Of a stretch of DNA of 32,743 nucleotides, positions 1 to 8,304 are shown one piece after another. Position 1 is the first letter of the stretch. Every line of letters starts with the position of its first letter. The position numbers were made by a program, and so were the translations under genes. The notes below the pieces were generated by a model. That model ran no database searches, was not told the DNA's origin, and saw only the letters and a list, made by a program, of their open reading frames with translations. This DNA is from Streptomyces silaceus. Its GTDB lineage: Bacteria; Actinomycetota; Actinomycetes; Streptomycetales; Streptomycetaceae. The DNA is taken from the NCBI RefSeq assembly GCF_001419745.1, contig NZ_LIRJ01000237.1:1-32743 (forward strand). The letters are read 5' to 3'.

Positions 1-1198
1 CCGGCTGCGGACAGCTCGTCCCCAGCGCGTCCACGGTCACGGCCTCGGCGTCCCCGCTGCCGCCCGCCACCGGGGCACCCAGCGTCTCCCGCACGCCCCG
101 CACCACCCCCGGCAGCACGTCGAGGAACCGCTCGACCTCGGCCTCCTCGGCGCCGAGCGGCAGCGAGACCCGTACGTTCCCCTCGCTCACCACTCCCATG
201 GCCCGCAGCACATGGCTCGGCGTCAGCGTGGAGCTGGTGCACGACGACCCGGACGAGACCGAGAACCCGGCCCGGTCCAGCTCGTGCAGCACCGTCTCCC
301 CGTCGACATAGAGACAGGAGAAGGTGACCAGATGCGGCAGCCGTCGCACCGGGTCGCCCACCACCTCCACGTCCGGCACCAGCTCCGGCACCCGCGCCCG
401 GATCCGCTCCGTCAGCTCCCGCAGCCGGGCGGCCTGCGCGGCGGCCTCGGACCGCACCGCCCGCAGCGCGGCGGCCGCCGCGACGACCGCCGGAATGTTC
501 TCGAACCCGGCCGCCCGACCGGACTCCCGCTCGTCCACCGGACCCTGGGCGGCGAACCGCACCCCCTTGCGCACGACGAGAAGCCCGACACCTGCCGGAC
601 CGCCCCATTTATGGGCGCTTCCCGTCAACAGGGACCAGTCGCCTTCCACCGGCCCCCAGGCCAGCGACTGCGCGGCGTCGACCAGGAGCGGCACCCCGGC
701 GGCCCGGCACACCCCGGCCACCCCGGCGACCGGCTGCTCGGTGCCGACCTCGTGGTTGGCGGACTGCAGACACGCGAGCGCGGTGTCCTCGCGGAGCGCT
801 CGCGCGTACGCCTCCGGGGTCACCGCCCCGCCCCGGTCCACCGCCACCTCGGTCACCACCCCGCCGTCGGCCTCGTGGGCCTCGGCCGAATGGAGCACCG
901 AAGAATGTTCGACGGCGGACACGATCAGGTGGCGTCCGGCGCGCCGCCGCCCGGCCAGCGCCCCGGCGATCCCGGAGTGCACGGCACGGGTCCCCGACGA
1001 GGTGAAGACCAGCTCGTCCGGGCGGCAGCCCACCGCGTCGGCGGCCGCCTCGCGCGCGGCGTCGAGCAGCATCCGGGCCCGCCGCCCCTCGCGGTACAGC
1101 CGCGCGGGATCGGCCCACCCCTCGTCGAGCGAGGCCTGCAGGGCCTGCCGGGCGACGGGGTGAAGGGGCGCGGAGGAGGCGACATCGAAGTAGGACAC
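1..1198 (-). CDS. Cysteine desulfurase fused to TusA-like sulfurtransferase domain (3' end outside window)
   Basis: This is a PLP-dependent class-V aminotransferase fold enzyme that should take sulfur from cysteine as a persulfide. About 399 residues are visible from a GTG start (MSYFDVASSAPLHP). Key residues: His98 in VEHSS, Asn148 in SANHEVGTEQ, Asp174 and Gln177 in VDAAQS, the PLP lysine Lys197 in GSAHKWGG, and the persulfide cysteine Cys320 in SSGSSCTSS. After a Gly/Ala linker (about residues 375-385) the chain does not stop but reads VTVDALGTSCPQP. That is the start of a TusA/SirA domain, whose CPxP cysteine accepts sulfur (Cys396 here). The gene therefore appears to encode donor and first acceptor in one chain. 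The stop codon lies beyond base 1. It is divergent from ctaC. No strong SD precedes the GTG. The desulfurase is sure; the TusA call rests on one motif. Confidence 0.9.
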   Translation of the reverse strand, partial: MSYFDVASSAPLHPVARQALQASLDEGWADPARLYREGRRARMLLDAAREAAADAVGCRPDELVFTSSGTRAVHSGIAGALAGRRRAGRHLIVSAVEHSSVLHSAEAHEADGGVVTEVAVDRGGAVTPEAYARALREDTALACLQSANHEVGTEQPVAGVAGVCRAAGVPLLVDAAQSLAWGPVEGDWSLLTGSAHKWGGPAGVGLLVVRKGVRFAAQGPVDERESGRAAGFENIPAVVAAAAALRAVRSEAAAQAARLRELTERIRARVPELVPDVEVVGDPVRRLPHLVTFSCLYVDGETVLHELDRAGFSVSSGSSCTSSTLTPSHVLRAMGVVSEGNVRVSLPLGAEEAEVERFLDVLPGVVRGVRETLGAPVAGGSGDAEAVTVDALGTSCPQP

Positions 1199-1445
1199 GC
1201 CCCCAAACTAGAACGCCCACGAGACGAGCCGCTCCTTCGGGTGACGTCGTCGAGGCGTCCCGGAGGAGCGCGGGGAACCGCGCGGCCGGCCGCGGCGGAC
1301 CCGCGGTCGCGGACCCGCGGATTCCGCCCGGCGGCAGGGCGCCCGACCCCCCGTCAGAAAGCGCTCGACGGCACGCCGTCCCACCCTTCGGAGTGACCCG
1401 CGGCGCGTTAGGCACCCTCCCCGCGCGACCCCAAATAGCGTCCAG
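1199..1445. other. Intergenic region between divergent desulfurase and ctaC genes
   Basis: This is the left part of the 358-bp gap before ctaC. No gene is supported here. It is very GC-rich and holds a hairpin repeat (1268-1283) and a 12-bp direct repeat GCGGACCCGCGG at 1295-1306 and 1309-1320. The promoter of the leftward desulfurase gene should lie here, but I see no clear -35/-10 pair. Confidence 0.6.
1268..1283. repeat. GCGCGG-GGAA-CCGCGC hairpin repeat, copy 1
   Basis: A 6-bp stem (GCGCGG/CCGCGC) closes a GGAA tetraloop. The same 17 bases GCGCGGGGAACCGCGCG recur at 28458-28474. From memory this core belongs to a repeat scattered through intergenic DNA of Streptomyces genomes. Its function is unknown to me. 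Confidence 0.6.
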
Positions 1446-1476
1446 TAGGGTTTGGTCCGCATAAACATCCAAACCC
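1446..1476 (+). promoter_or_regulatory. Candidate ctaC promoter -10 overlapped by an 8-bp inverted repeat
   Basis: TAGGGT (1446-1451) matches the Streptomyces housekeeping -10 form TAnnnT. It overlaps the left arm of a perfect inverted repeat, GGGTTTGG (1448-1455) and CCAAACCC (1469-1476), separated by 13 bp. This A/T-richer patch stands out in a GC-rich gap about 80-110 bp before the ctaC start. No convincing -35 is visible. It could be an operator or a hairpin at the 5' end of the ctaCDF mRNA. Confidence 0.4.
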
Positions 1477-1556
1477 CTGCCCGCCGCAGGGCGGCGACCG
1501 ACCAGCGAGTAAGGCCGCAGCCGACCGCGCGGGCGAGACTCTCGGGAAGGCGCTAC

Positions 1557-2519
1557 GTGAGTCCCAACGGCTCCGACCGCTCGTCGCGGCGCCCGATGCG
1601 GCGGAAGCTGCCGCAGGTGCTGACTGCGGGCCTGATCCTGGCGACCGCCACCGGTTGCACATACAAGGATTTCCCCCGCCTCGGAATGCCCACCCCGGTA
1701 ACGGAAGAGGCTCCGCGGATTCTCTCCCTCTGGCAGGGCTCGTGGGCGGCAGCGCTCGCCACGGGCGTGCTGGTCTGGGGTCTGATCCTGTGGAGCGTCA
1801 TCTTCCACCGGCGCAGCCGCACCAAGGTGGAAGTACCGGCGCAGACGCGTTACAACATGCCCATCGAGGCGCTGTACACGGTGGTTCCGCTCATCATCGT
1901 CTCGGTGCTCTTCTACTTCACGGCACGTGACGAGTCCAAGCTCCTCAAGCTGGAAGACAAGCCGGCCCACACGATCAACGTGGTCGGCTACCAGTGGAGC
2001 TGGGGCTTCAACTACGTCGAGAACGTCCCGGGCGCAGGCAAGGACAACGCCAAGACGTCCAAGGACCTGGAGGCCATCCCGGAGAGGTTCCGCAAGGACT
2101 TCCCCGCGAACGCCAACGGTGTCTACGAGGTCGGCACGCCCGGCGAGCGGAACCCCCAGAACGGCAACCCCGGACCGACCCTCTGGCTCCCCAAGGGCGA
2201 GAAGGTCCGCTTCGTGCTGACTTCGCGTGACGTCATCCACTCCTTCTGGGTGGTGCCGTTCCTCATGAAGCAGGACGTCATCCCGGGCCACACCAACGCT
2301 TTCGAGGTGACTCCCAACAAGGAGGGCACCTTCATGGGCAAGTGCGCCGAGCTCTGCGGTGTCGACCACTCCCGGATGCTCTTCAACGTCAAGGTCGTCT
2401 CTCCCGAGCGCTACAAGCAGCACCTCGAGGACCTGGCGAAGAAGAACCAGACCGGATACATCCCGGCCGGCATCGAGCAGACGCCCCATGAGAAGAACCG
2501 GGAGACGAACAACCTGTGA
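1557..2519 (+). CDS. ctaC: Cytochrome c oxidase (aa3) subunit II
   Basis: Subunit II carries the dinuclear CuA centre that receives electrons from cytochrome c1-type QcrC and passes them to heme a in subunit I. The 320-aa product starts at GTG 1557, preceded by GGGAAGG at good spacing. The N-terminal signal ends in ATATGC (Cys34), a plausible lipobox, so the mature protein may be lipid-anchored. Two transmembrane helices follow (about 62-84 and 104-122), then the cupredoxin domain. CuA ligands are visible: His228, Cys263, Glu265, Cys267, His271 and Met274. The aromatic electron-entry patch GYQWSWGF is at 144-151. A hydrophilic insert at about 155-205, between this patch and the copper site, fits actinobacterial forms that dock directly onto the bc1 complex. 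Its stop overlaps ctaD by 4 bp (GTGA). Confidence 0.97.
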   Translation: MSPNGSDRSSRRPMRRKLPQVLTAGLILATATGCTYKDFPRLGMPTPVTEEAPRILSLWQGSWAAALATGVLVWGLILWSVIFHRRSRTKVEVPAQTRYNMPIEALYTVVPLIIVSVLFYFTARDESKLLKLEDKPAHTINVVGYQWSWGFNYVENVPGAGKDNAKTSKDLEAIPERFRKDFPANANGVYEVGTPGERNPQNGNPGPTLWLPKGEKVRFVLTSRDVIHSFWVVPFLMKQDVIPGHTNAFEVTPNKEGTFMGKCAELCGVDHSRMLFNVKVVSPERYKQHLEDLAKKNQTGYIPAGIEQTPHEKNRETNNL

Positions 2520-4252
2520 GCATCCTCAACGAACCCCAGGGTGCCGCGGCAGCAGAGGACTCGTACGAGAACGAGCTGCCGGTCAGGCGCAAGCAGCCGG
2601 GAAACGTCGTCATCAAGTGGTTGACCACCACTGACCACAAGACGATCGGCACGCTCTATCTGGTCACGTCGTTCGCGTTCTTCTGCATCGGCGGCGTCAT
2701 GGCGCTCTTCATGCGCGCCGAACTCGCCCGTCCCGGCACGCAGATCATGTCGAACGAGCAGTTCAACCAGGCGTTCACGATGCACGGCACGATCATGCTG
2801 CTGATGTTCGCGACGCCGCTGTTCGCGGGCTTCGCGAACTGGATCATGCCGCTGCAGATCGGCGCACCGGACGTCGCCTTCCCGCGGCTGAACATGTTCG
2901 CCTATTGGCTGTACCTGTTCGGCTCGCTCATCGCGGTCGGCGGCTTCCTGACGCCGAACGGCGCGGCCGACTTCGGGTGGTTCGCCTACAGCCCGCTCTC
3001 GGACGCCGTCCGTTCGCCGGGCATCGGCGCCGACATGTGGATCATGGGTCTGGCCTTCTCCGGCTTCGGCACGATCCTCGGCTCGGTCAACTTCATCACC
3101 ACGATCATCTGCATGCGCGCTCCGGGCATGACGATGTTCCGCATGCCGATCTTCGTGTGGAACGTGCTGCTGACGGCCGTCCTGGTCCTGCTGGCCTTCC
3201 CGGTCCTCGCGGCCGCGCTGTTCGCCCTGGAGGCGGACCGCAAGTTCGGTGCCCACATCTTCGACGCGGCCAACGGCGGCGCCCTGCTGTGGCAACACCT
3301 CTTCTGGTTCTTCGGCCATCCAGAGGTGTACATCATCGCCTTGCCGTTCTTCGGCATCATCTCCGAGGTCATCCCGGTCTTCTCCCGCAAGCCGATGTTC
3401 GGCTACATGGGCCTGATCGGCGCGACCATCGCGATCGCGGGTCTGTCGGTGACCGTGTGGGCGCACCACATGTACGTCACGGGCGGCGTGCTGCTCCCGT
3501 TCTTCTCCTTCATGACGTTCCTCATCGCCGTGCCAACAGGCGTGAAGTTCTTCAACTGGATCGGAACGATGTGGAAGGGGTCCTTGTCCTTCGAGACCCC
3601 GATGCTGTGGGCGGTCGGCTTCCTGATCACCTTCACCTTCGGTGGTCTGACGGGTGTCATCCTGGCCTCGCCGCCGATGGACTTCCACGTCTCGGACTCG
3701 TACTTCGTGGTGGCGCACTTCCACTACGTGGTCTTCGGCACCGTGGTCTTCGCGATGTTCTCCGGCTTCCACTTCTGGTGGCCGAAGTTCACCGGCAAGA
3801 TGCTCGACGAGCGCCTGGGCAAGATCACCTTCTGGACGCTGTTCGTCGGCTTCCACGGCACGTTCCTGGTGCAGCACTGGCTGGGTGCCGAGGGCATGCC
3901 GCGTCGTTACGCGGACTACCTCGCCGCCGACGGCTTCACCGCGCTGAACACGATCTCCACGATCTGCTCGTTCCTGCTCGGCCTGTCGATCCTGCCGTTC
4001 TTCTACAACATCTGGAAGACGGCCAAGTACGGCAAGAAGATCGAGGTCGACGACCCGTGGGGCTACGGCCGCTCGCTGGAGTGGGCGACGTCCTGCCCGC
4101 CGCCGCGGCACAACTTCCTCACCCTGCCGCGCATCCGCTCGGAATCGCCGGCGTTCGACCTGCACCACCCTGAGATCGCGGCGCTCGACCACCTCGAGGA
4201 CCACGGTCACGCGGACAAGGCGCTCGCGGGCGGCAAGGAGGCCGGCAAGTGA
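2516..4252 (+). CDS. ctaD: Cytochrome c oxidase (aa3) subunit I
   Basis: This is the catalytic subunit: it reduces O2 to water at the heme a3-CuB site and pumps protons. The protein has 578 aa and about 12 transmembrane helices, and starts at a GTG coupled to the ctaC stop. Metal ligands are all present: His90 (heme a) in MHGT, His268 with the cross-linking Tyr272 in FGHPEVY, the CuB pair His317-His318 in AHHMY, His401 (heme a3) and His403 (heme a) in AHFHY. Proton-channel residues are also kept: Asp119 (D-channel mouth), Glu270 and Lys344 (K-channel, VPTGVK). The C-terminal cytosolic tail (about 500-578) is long and ends with several histidines. Overlaps ctaF by 4 bp. Confidence 0.98.
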   Translation: MSILNEPQGAAAAEDSYENELPVRRKQPGNVVIKWLTTTDHKTIGTLYLVTSFAFFCIGGVMALFMRAELARPGTQIMSNEQFNQAFTMHGTIMLLMFATPLFAGFANWIMPLQIGAPDVAFPRLNMFAYWLYLFGSLIAVGGFLTPNGAADFGWFAYSPLSDAVRSPGIGADMWIMGLAFSGFGTILGSVNFITTIICMRAPGMTMFRMPIFVWNVLLTAVLVLLAFPVLAAALFALEADRKFGAHIFDAANGGALLWQHLFWFFGHPEVYIIALPFFGIISEVIPVFSRKPMFGYMGLIGATIAIAGLSVTVWAHHMYVTGGVLLPFFSFMTFLIAVPTGVKFFNWIGTMWKGSLSFETPMLWAVGFLITFTFGGLTGVILASPPMDFHVSDSYFVVAHFHYVVFGTVVFAMFSGFHFWWPKFTGKMLDERLGKITFWTLFVGFHGTFLVQHWLGAEGMPRRYADYLAADGFTALNTISTICSFLLGLSILPFFYNIWKTAKYGKKIEVDDPWGYGRSLEWATSCPPPRHNFLTLPRIRSESPAFDLHHPEIAALDHLEDHGHADKALAGGKEAGK

Positions 4253-4647
4253 AGATCCAGGGCAAGATGTTCATCTGGCTGAGCGTCTTCGTCCTCGCCA
4301 TGGCGATCGTCTATGGCGTGTGGTCGAAGGAGCCGGCCGGTACCACGGCGCTCTTCCTGGCCTTCGGCCTGTGCGTGATGATCGGCTACTACCTGGCCTT
4401 CACGGCCCGGCGGGTCGACGCGGCCGCACAGGACAACAAGGAGGCCGACGTCGCGGACGAGGCCGGCGAGGTGGGCTTCTTCAGCCCGCACAGCTGGCAG
4501 CCGCTCTCGCTGGCCGTCGGTGGCGCGCTCGCCTTCCTGGGCGTCGTCTTCGGCTGGTGGCTGCTGTACTTCTCGGCCCCGATCATCCTGATCGGCCTGT
4601 GGGGCTGGGTGTTCGAGTACTACCGCGGCGAGAACCAGACCCAGTGA
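4249..4647 (+). CDS. ctaF: Actinobacterial cytochrome c oxidase subunit IV
   Basis: This small integral-membrane subunit (132 aa) is found in actinobacterial aa3 oxidases and is thought to stabilise the complex. Four hydrophobic helices are visible at about 7-25, 31-51, 83-101 and 103-119, with an acidic loop (about 60-73) between helices 2 and 3. The GTG start lies inside the end of ctaD (GTGA overlap), so translation is probably coupled. A strong terminator follows directly, marking the end of the ctaCDF transcript. Confidence 0.93.
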   Translation: MKIQGKMFIWLSVFVLAMAIVYGVWSKEPAGTTALFLAFGLCVMIGYYLAFTARRVDAAAQDNKEADVADEAGEVGFFSPHSWQPLSLAVGGALAFLGVVFGWWLLYFSAPIILIGLWGWVFEYYRGENQTQ

Positions 4648-4667
4648 GTCTGTAGCTCCGCCCGCAC

Positions 4668-4711
4668 CCGAAGGGCCCGGACACTCCTGACGGAGTGTCC
4701 GGGCCCTTCGG
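4668..4711 (+). terminator. Strong hairpin terminator after ctaF
   Basis: A perfect 20-bp stem closes a 4-nt loop (TGAC at 4688-4691); the arms are 4668-4687 and 4692-4711, with core GGGCCCGGACACTCC. No U-tract follows, as is common in Streptomyces. It separates ctaCDF from the transpeptidase gene. Confidence 0.85.
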
Positions 4712-4823
4712 CGTGCCGAGGGGCGCGTGCCCCGAACGGGGGAGGGGCGCATCGCGGAGTACGACGGGTGCGCATTCCGGACGAACCCGGACGGGTCACC
4801 CGCCGCGCCGGACCTGATGAACC

Positions 4824-4841
4824 TTCATACCGTGTGTTCAT
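4824..4841 (+). promoter_or_regulatory. Candidate leaderless promoter and TTCAT direct repeat at transpeptidase start
   Basis: TACCGT (4828-4833) fits TAnnnT and sits 6 nt before the ATG at 4840. No Shine-Dalgarno sequence precedes that ATG, so a leaderless mRNA is plausible. TTCAT occurs at 4824-4828 and again at 4837-4841, 13 bp apart, framing the -10. No clear -35. Confidence 0.35.
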
Positions 4842-6099
4842 GAGCCACTCACCGCGAATTCGCACGGTACTGAGCTGCACGATGCTGGTGGCCGCCCTCG
4901 GTGCGGGGGCCACGGCGTGCGGCAGCTCCGACGGCCACCCGCTCTCGGCGAAGCCGTACGACGCGGCCGGCCAGATCGCCTTCAACGGCCCCGTGGGCAG
5001 TCAGAAGGCGGACCCCGACAAGCCCCTGGAGGTCACCGCCCAGGGCGAGGAGGGGCGCATCACCGATGTGACGGCCACCGACGCGATGGGCCGCTACGTG
5101 GCGGGCGAACTCTCCGCCGACGGGGAGCGGTGGCACAGCACCGCCCCGCTGGCGGCAGGGGCCCATTACACGGTCCGGGTGAGCACCGAGGACGAGGAGG
5201 GCTCGCCGGGCCGCAAGGTCATGGCCTTCGACACGGCCGAGGCCGTCAAGAAGAAGCAGCTGAAGGTCACCTTCGGCCCCGACGCGGGCAAGTACGGCGT
5301 CGGGCAGCCCGTCACGGCCTCCCTCAACAGGCCGGTGAAGGGCAAGGAGGCCAGGGCGATCGTCGAGCGCGCCCTGAAGGTCCGCTCGGTGCCCGCCGCC
5401 GAGGGCGCCTGGTACTGGGTGGACAGCGAGACGCTGCACTTCCGCCCCAAGGAGTACTGGCCCGCGGGCGCGACCGTGCACGTCTCCAGCAATCTGGAGG
5501 GCATCAAGGTCAACGACAAGCTGTGGGGCGGTGACGCCAAGCCGCTCAAGCTCACCATCGGCGACCGCATCGAGGCTGTGACGGACGCCTCGTCCCACTG
5601 GATGACGGTGTACCGCAACGGCGAGGAGATCAACTCCATCCCGGTGACCACCGGCAAGCCGGGCTACTCCACCCGCAACGGCGTCAAGGTGGTGCTCGGC
5701 AAGGAGTACTTCGTACGCATGCGCGGCACGAGCATCGGCATCCCGACGGGCAGCGCCGACTCGTACAACCTGCCGGTGTACTACGCGACGAGACTCACCG
5801 ACACGGGTGAATATGTGCACGCCGCACCCTGGTCGGTCGGCTCCCAGGGCTACGACAACGTCAGCCACGGCTGTGTGGGCATGAGCACCGGCAACGCCGC
5901 CTGGTTCTTCGAGACCGTGCGCCAGGGCGACATCACCCGGACCGTCAACAGCTACGGCGAGGACATGCCGGCCTTCGGCAACGGCCTCGGCGACTGGAAC
6001 ATGAGCTGGAAGAAGTGGCGGGAGGGCAGCGCGCTGCTCTCCGGCACCAAGGAGGGCCCAGCGCCGGTCGACGCGGCCCGACTGCGGCCGCAGGTCTAG
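4840..6099 (+). CDS. L,D-transpeptidase lipoprotein (YkuD domain)
   Basis: This envelope enzyme should form 3-3 cross-links in peptidoglycan or attach proteins to it, using a catalytic cysteine. From ATG 4840 the product has 419 aa. The signal sequence ends at GATAC (Cys27), so it is probably a lipoprotein. Ig-like beta domains fill about 40-240 (EVTAQGEEGRITDV, then KQLKVTFGPDAG onward), as in mycobacterial LdtMt2. The YkuD domain follows (about 241-365) with His327 in YVHAAPWS, His343 and the nucleophile Cys345 in SHGCVGM. A short C-terminal tail contains NMSWKKW. An in-frame GTG at 4834 is possible; neither start has an SD. It is a single gene between two terminators, inside the oxidase/bc1 region but with no obvious mechanistic link to respiration. 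Confidence 0.94.
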   Translation: MSHSPRIRTVLSCTMLVAALGAGATACGSSDGHPLSAKPYDAAGQIAFNGPVGSQKADPDKPLEVTAQGEEGRITDVTATDAMGRYVAGELSADGERWHSTAPLAAGAHYTVRVSTEDEEGSPGRKVMAFDTAEAVKKKQLKVTFGPDAGKYGVGQPVTASLNRPVKGKEARAIVERALKVRSVPAAEGAWYWVDSETLHFRPKEYWPAGATVHVSSNLEGIKVNDKLWGGDAKPLKLTIGDRIEAVTDASSHWMTVYRNGEEINSIPVTTGKPGYSTRNGVKVVLGKEYFVRMRGTSIGIPTGSADSYNLPVYYATRLTDTGEYVHAAPWSVGSQGYDNVSHGCVGMSTGNAAWFFETVRQGDITRTVNSYGEDMPAFGNGLGDWNMSWKKWREGSALLSGTKEGPAPVDAARLRPQV

Positions 6100-6100
6100 C

Positions 6101-6169
6101 AGAGCCGCACAGCGGCTCTCAGCGCCACGACAGAGGGGCCCACGCGATCACGCGGGCCCCTCTGTCGTG
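6101..6169. terminator. Two tandem hairpins between convergent genes
   Basis: The first hairpin is AGAGCCGC-ACA-GCGGCTCT (6101-6119), directly after the transpeptidase stop. The second (6126-6169) pairs CACGACAGAGGGGCC with its complement and has an inner CGCG-ATCA-CGCG stem. They lie between converging genes, so they can stop transcription from both sides. Confidence 0.8.
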
Positions 6170-6199
6170 CTGTCCGTGCGCTCGGCGTCCTGCGGGGCT

Positions 6200-6601
6200 T
6201 CAGGCCTCCACGGCGAGCCGCGTGCGCAGCAGGCCGGCCAGTGCGTCCGCGAACTCCACCGGCTCGACCGGAAGGGTCACCGCCGCCTCCGCGCGGCTCC
6301 AGGTGGCCAGCCAGGCGTCCTGCGGGCGCCCCATGAGCAGCAGCACGGGCGGCGCCTGGAAGACCTCGTCCTTGATCTGGCGGCACACGCCCATGCCGCC
6401 CGCGGGCACGGCCTCGCCGTCCAGGACGCAGACGTCGATGCCGCCCTGGTCCAGCTCCTTCAGGACCGCGGGCAGCGTCGCGCACTCGACGAACTCGACC
6501 ACGGGAACGTCGGTCGCGGGGCGGCGGCCGGTCGCCAGCCGGACTTGCTCGCGGGTGCTCGCGTTGTCGCTGTAGACCAGCACCGTGGCGGTCGGCTGCA
6601 T
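6200..6601 (-). CDS. Degenerate response-regulator receiver-like protein
   Basis: This stand-alone protein (133 aa, MQPTATVLVYSDN) has the alternating beta/alpha pattern of a receiver domain and no output domain. Asp61 in CVLDGE lies where the phospho-acceptor would be. Other active-site positions are altered: the usual acidic pair after beta-1 reads Ser11-Asp12, and the conserved Lys of the KP motif near the C-terminus is Glu113 (VEPVEF). I infer a pseudo-receiver that probably signals by binding rather than by regulated phosphorylation. The ATG at 6601 has a strong SD (GGAGGAA, 6605-6611). It is divergent from ctaE. It could instead be a flavodoxin-like fold of another function. Confidence 0.75.
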   Translation of the reverse strand: MQPTATVLVYSDNASTREQVRLATGRRPATDVPVVEFVECATLPAVLKELDQGGIDVCVLDGEAVPAGGMGVCRQIKDEVFQAPPVLLLMGRPQDAWLATWSRAEAAVTLPVEPVEFADALAGLLRTRLAVEA

Positions 6602-6665
6602 TGTTCCTCCAGAACATCGGGCTGAGCGAAGCTGTGCCGTCATGGAATCGGGAACCGATGCGCGG

Positions 6666-6692
6666 ATGCTACTCCTCCCGACACCCCGTCAA
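6666..6692 (-). promoter_or_regulatory. Candidate promoter of the receiver-like gene
   Basis: On the minus strand TTGACG (6692-6687) and TAGCAT (6671-6666) resemble -35 and -10 boxes, although the 15-bp spacer is short. Transcription would start about 70 nt before the gene at 6601. Confidence 0.4.
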
Positions 6693-6785
6693 CAGCGGTT
6701 CGGACAGGCCTCCGATGGGCCATCCGGGCAGGACACACCCCACAGACACTCCGAACGGCACCCCCCGGGGTGAGGGCGGGATAAG

Positions 6786-6806
6786 CGACCGACATAATGT
6801 CGGTCG
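6786..6806 (+). promoter_or_regulatory. Perfect 21-bp palindrome covering the ctaE start
   Basis: The left arm CGACCGACAT (6786-6795) and right arm ATGTCGGTCG (6797-6806) are exact complements around one central A. The first candidate start codon (ATG 6797) opens the right arm. The last base of the palindrome begins a second in-frame candidate start (GTG 6806). CATAAT (6793-6798) at its centre could be a -10 box, with GTGAGG (6770-6775) as a weak -35 17 bp upstream, which would put the transcript start at the GTG. It could be an operator, a start-codon hairpin, or both. Confidence 0.6.
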
Positions 6807-7417
6807 TGGCGACAGCAACGACAGTAGATACCGGGCACGCGCACCCGCCGGTCAATCGACCGAACCTCACCAGCGTCGGAACCATCATCTGGTTGAGTTC
6901 CGAGCTGATGTTCTTCGCGGCCCTCTTCGCGATGTACTTCACCCTGCGATCGGTGACGGGTCCCGATCACTGGAAGGAAATGGCTTCGGCCCTGAACTTC
7001 CCGTTCTCGGCGACGAACACCACGATCCTGGTGCTCTCCTCACTCACCTGCCAGCTCGGCGTCTTCGCCGCCGAGCGCGGTGACGTGAAGAAGCTCAGGA
7101 TGTGGTTCATCGTCACGTTCATCATGGGTGCGATCTTCATCGGCGGTCAGGTGTACGAGTACACCGAGCTGGTCAAGCACGAGGGCCTCTCGCTCTCGTC
7201 CGACCCGTACGGCTCGGTCTTCTACCTGACCACCGGCTTCCACGGACTGCACGTGACGGGCGGCCTGATCGCCTTCCTGCTGGTCCTCGGCCGCACCTAC
7301 GCGGCCCGGAGGTTCACCCACGAGCAGGCGACCGCAGCCATCGTCGTGTCCTACTACTGGCACTTCGTCGATGTGGTCTGGATCGGCCTCTTCGCCACGA
7401 TCTACATGATCAAGTAA
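6797..7417 (+). CDS. ctaE: Cytochrome c oxidase (aa3) subunit III
   Basis: Subunit III supports stability and proton uptake of the aa3 oxidase. The protein has 206 aa from ATG 6797 (203 from the alternative GTG 6806) with five hydrophobic helices, as in other actinobacterial CtaE. Conserved family signatures are [17 protein letters not shown] (20-36), [12 protein letters not shown] (85-96), [10 protein letters not shown] (147-156) with His149 and His152, and [12 protein letters not shown] (185-196). It is separated from ctaCDF by 2.1 kb but directly precedes qcrCAB (77-bp gap, no terminator), so it is probably co-transcribed with the bc1 genes. This arrangement is standard in actinobacteria. 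No SD lies at normal spacing before either start. Confidence 0.97.
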   Translation: MSVVATATTVDTGHAHPPVNRPNLTSVGTIIWLSSELMFFAALFAMYFTLRSVTGPDHWKEMASALNFPFSATNTTILVLSSLTCQLGVFAAERGDVKKLRMWFIVTFIMGAIFIGGQVYEYTELVKHEGLSLSSDPYGSVFYLTTGFHGLHVTGGLIAFLLVLGRTYAARRFTHEQATAAIVVSYYWHFVDVVWIGLFATIYMIK

Positions 7418-7494
7418 TCGGCGGGTCGCTCCGGCGACGCAACCGACTCATTCCAGAAGCATCGACGCAGAAGATCCTGACACCGGGGTAATCC

Positions 7495-8304
7495 GTGAAA
7501 AAGCTCTCCGCACGACGACGCCATCCGCTGGCGGCGGTCGTCGTCCTACTCCTCGCGCTGGCGGCCACCGGGGGGCTGTACGCCGCGTTCGCGCCGGCGG
7601 ACAAGGCGCAGGCCGATGACACCGCCCAGTCCCTCGCCATCGACGAGGGCAAGAAGCTCTACGCCGTGGGCTGCTCCAGCTGCCACGGAACCGGCGGTCA
7701 GGGCTCCTCCGACGGTCCGAGCCTGGTGGGCGTGGGCGCCGCCGCTGTCGACTTCCAGGTCGGCACCGGCCGTATGCCGCTCCAGCAGCAGGGCGCCCAG
7801 GCGCCCAAGAAGAAGGTCATCTACAACCAGGCCCAGATCGACCAGCTCGCGGCGTACATCTCGTCGCTGGGCGCCGGTCCCACGGTGCCGACCGAGAAGC
7901 AGTACAGCCCGGACGGGGCGGACATCGCCAAGGGCGGTGAGCTGTTCCGTACCAACTGCGCGCAGTGTCACAACTTCACCGGTGAAGGTGGAGCGCTGAC
8001 GCACGGCAAGTTCGCGCCTTCGCTGGAGGGCGTCTCCCCGAAGCACATCTACGAGGCCATGCAGACCGGCCCGCAGAACATGCCGTCCTTCCCCGACACG
8101 ACGATGCCGGAGAAGGAAAAGAAGGACATCATCGCGTACCTCGACGCGGTCAACGGTGAGAAGACCGAGAGCCCTGGCGGTCTCAAGCTGGGTGGTCTGG
8201 GGCCGGTCAGTGAAGGCCTCTTCGCCTGGATCTTCGGTCTCGGTTCGCTGATCGCGGTCGCCGTGTGGGTCGCCGCTCGGACCGCAAAGGCCAAGAAGTC
8301 ATGA
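7495..8304 (+). CDS. qcrC: Menaquinol-cytochrome c reductase di-heme cytochrome c subunit
   Basis: QcrC replaces both cytochrome c1 and soluble cytochrome c in actinobacteria, passing electrons from the Rieske protein to CuA of CtaC. The 269-aa chain begins at GTG 7495 with an N-terminal membrane segment (about 11-33). It has two CXXCH heme-binding motifs, CSSCH (60-64) and CAQCH (155-159). Candidate axial methionines are Met94 (GRMP) and Met196 (NMPSF). A C-terminal transmembrane helix (about 241-262) and a basic tail (RTAKAKKS) anchor it. Only a weak GGGG precedes the start. Its stop overlaps qcrA by 4 bp (ATGA). Confidence 0.97.
   Translation: MKKLSARRRHPLAAVVVLLLALAATGGLYAAFAPADKAQADDTAQSLAIDEGKKLYAVGCSSCHGTGGQGSSDGPSLVGVGAAAVDFQVGTGRMPLQQQGAQAPKKKVIYNQAQIDQLAAYISSLGAGPTVPTEKQYSPDGADIAKGGELFRTNCAQCHNFTGEGGALTHGKFAPSLEGVSPKHIYEAMQTGPQNMPSFPDTTMPEKEKKDIIAYLDAVNGEKTESPGGLKLGGLGPVSEGLFAWIFGLGSLIAVAVWVAARTAKAKKS

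Noticed and set aside
4672..4709. The ctaF hairpin as a regulatory operator
   Set aside because: A 20-bp perfect stem directly after an operon end is better explained as a terminator.
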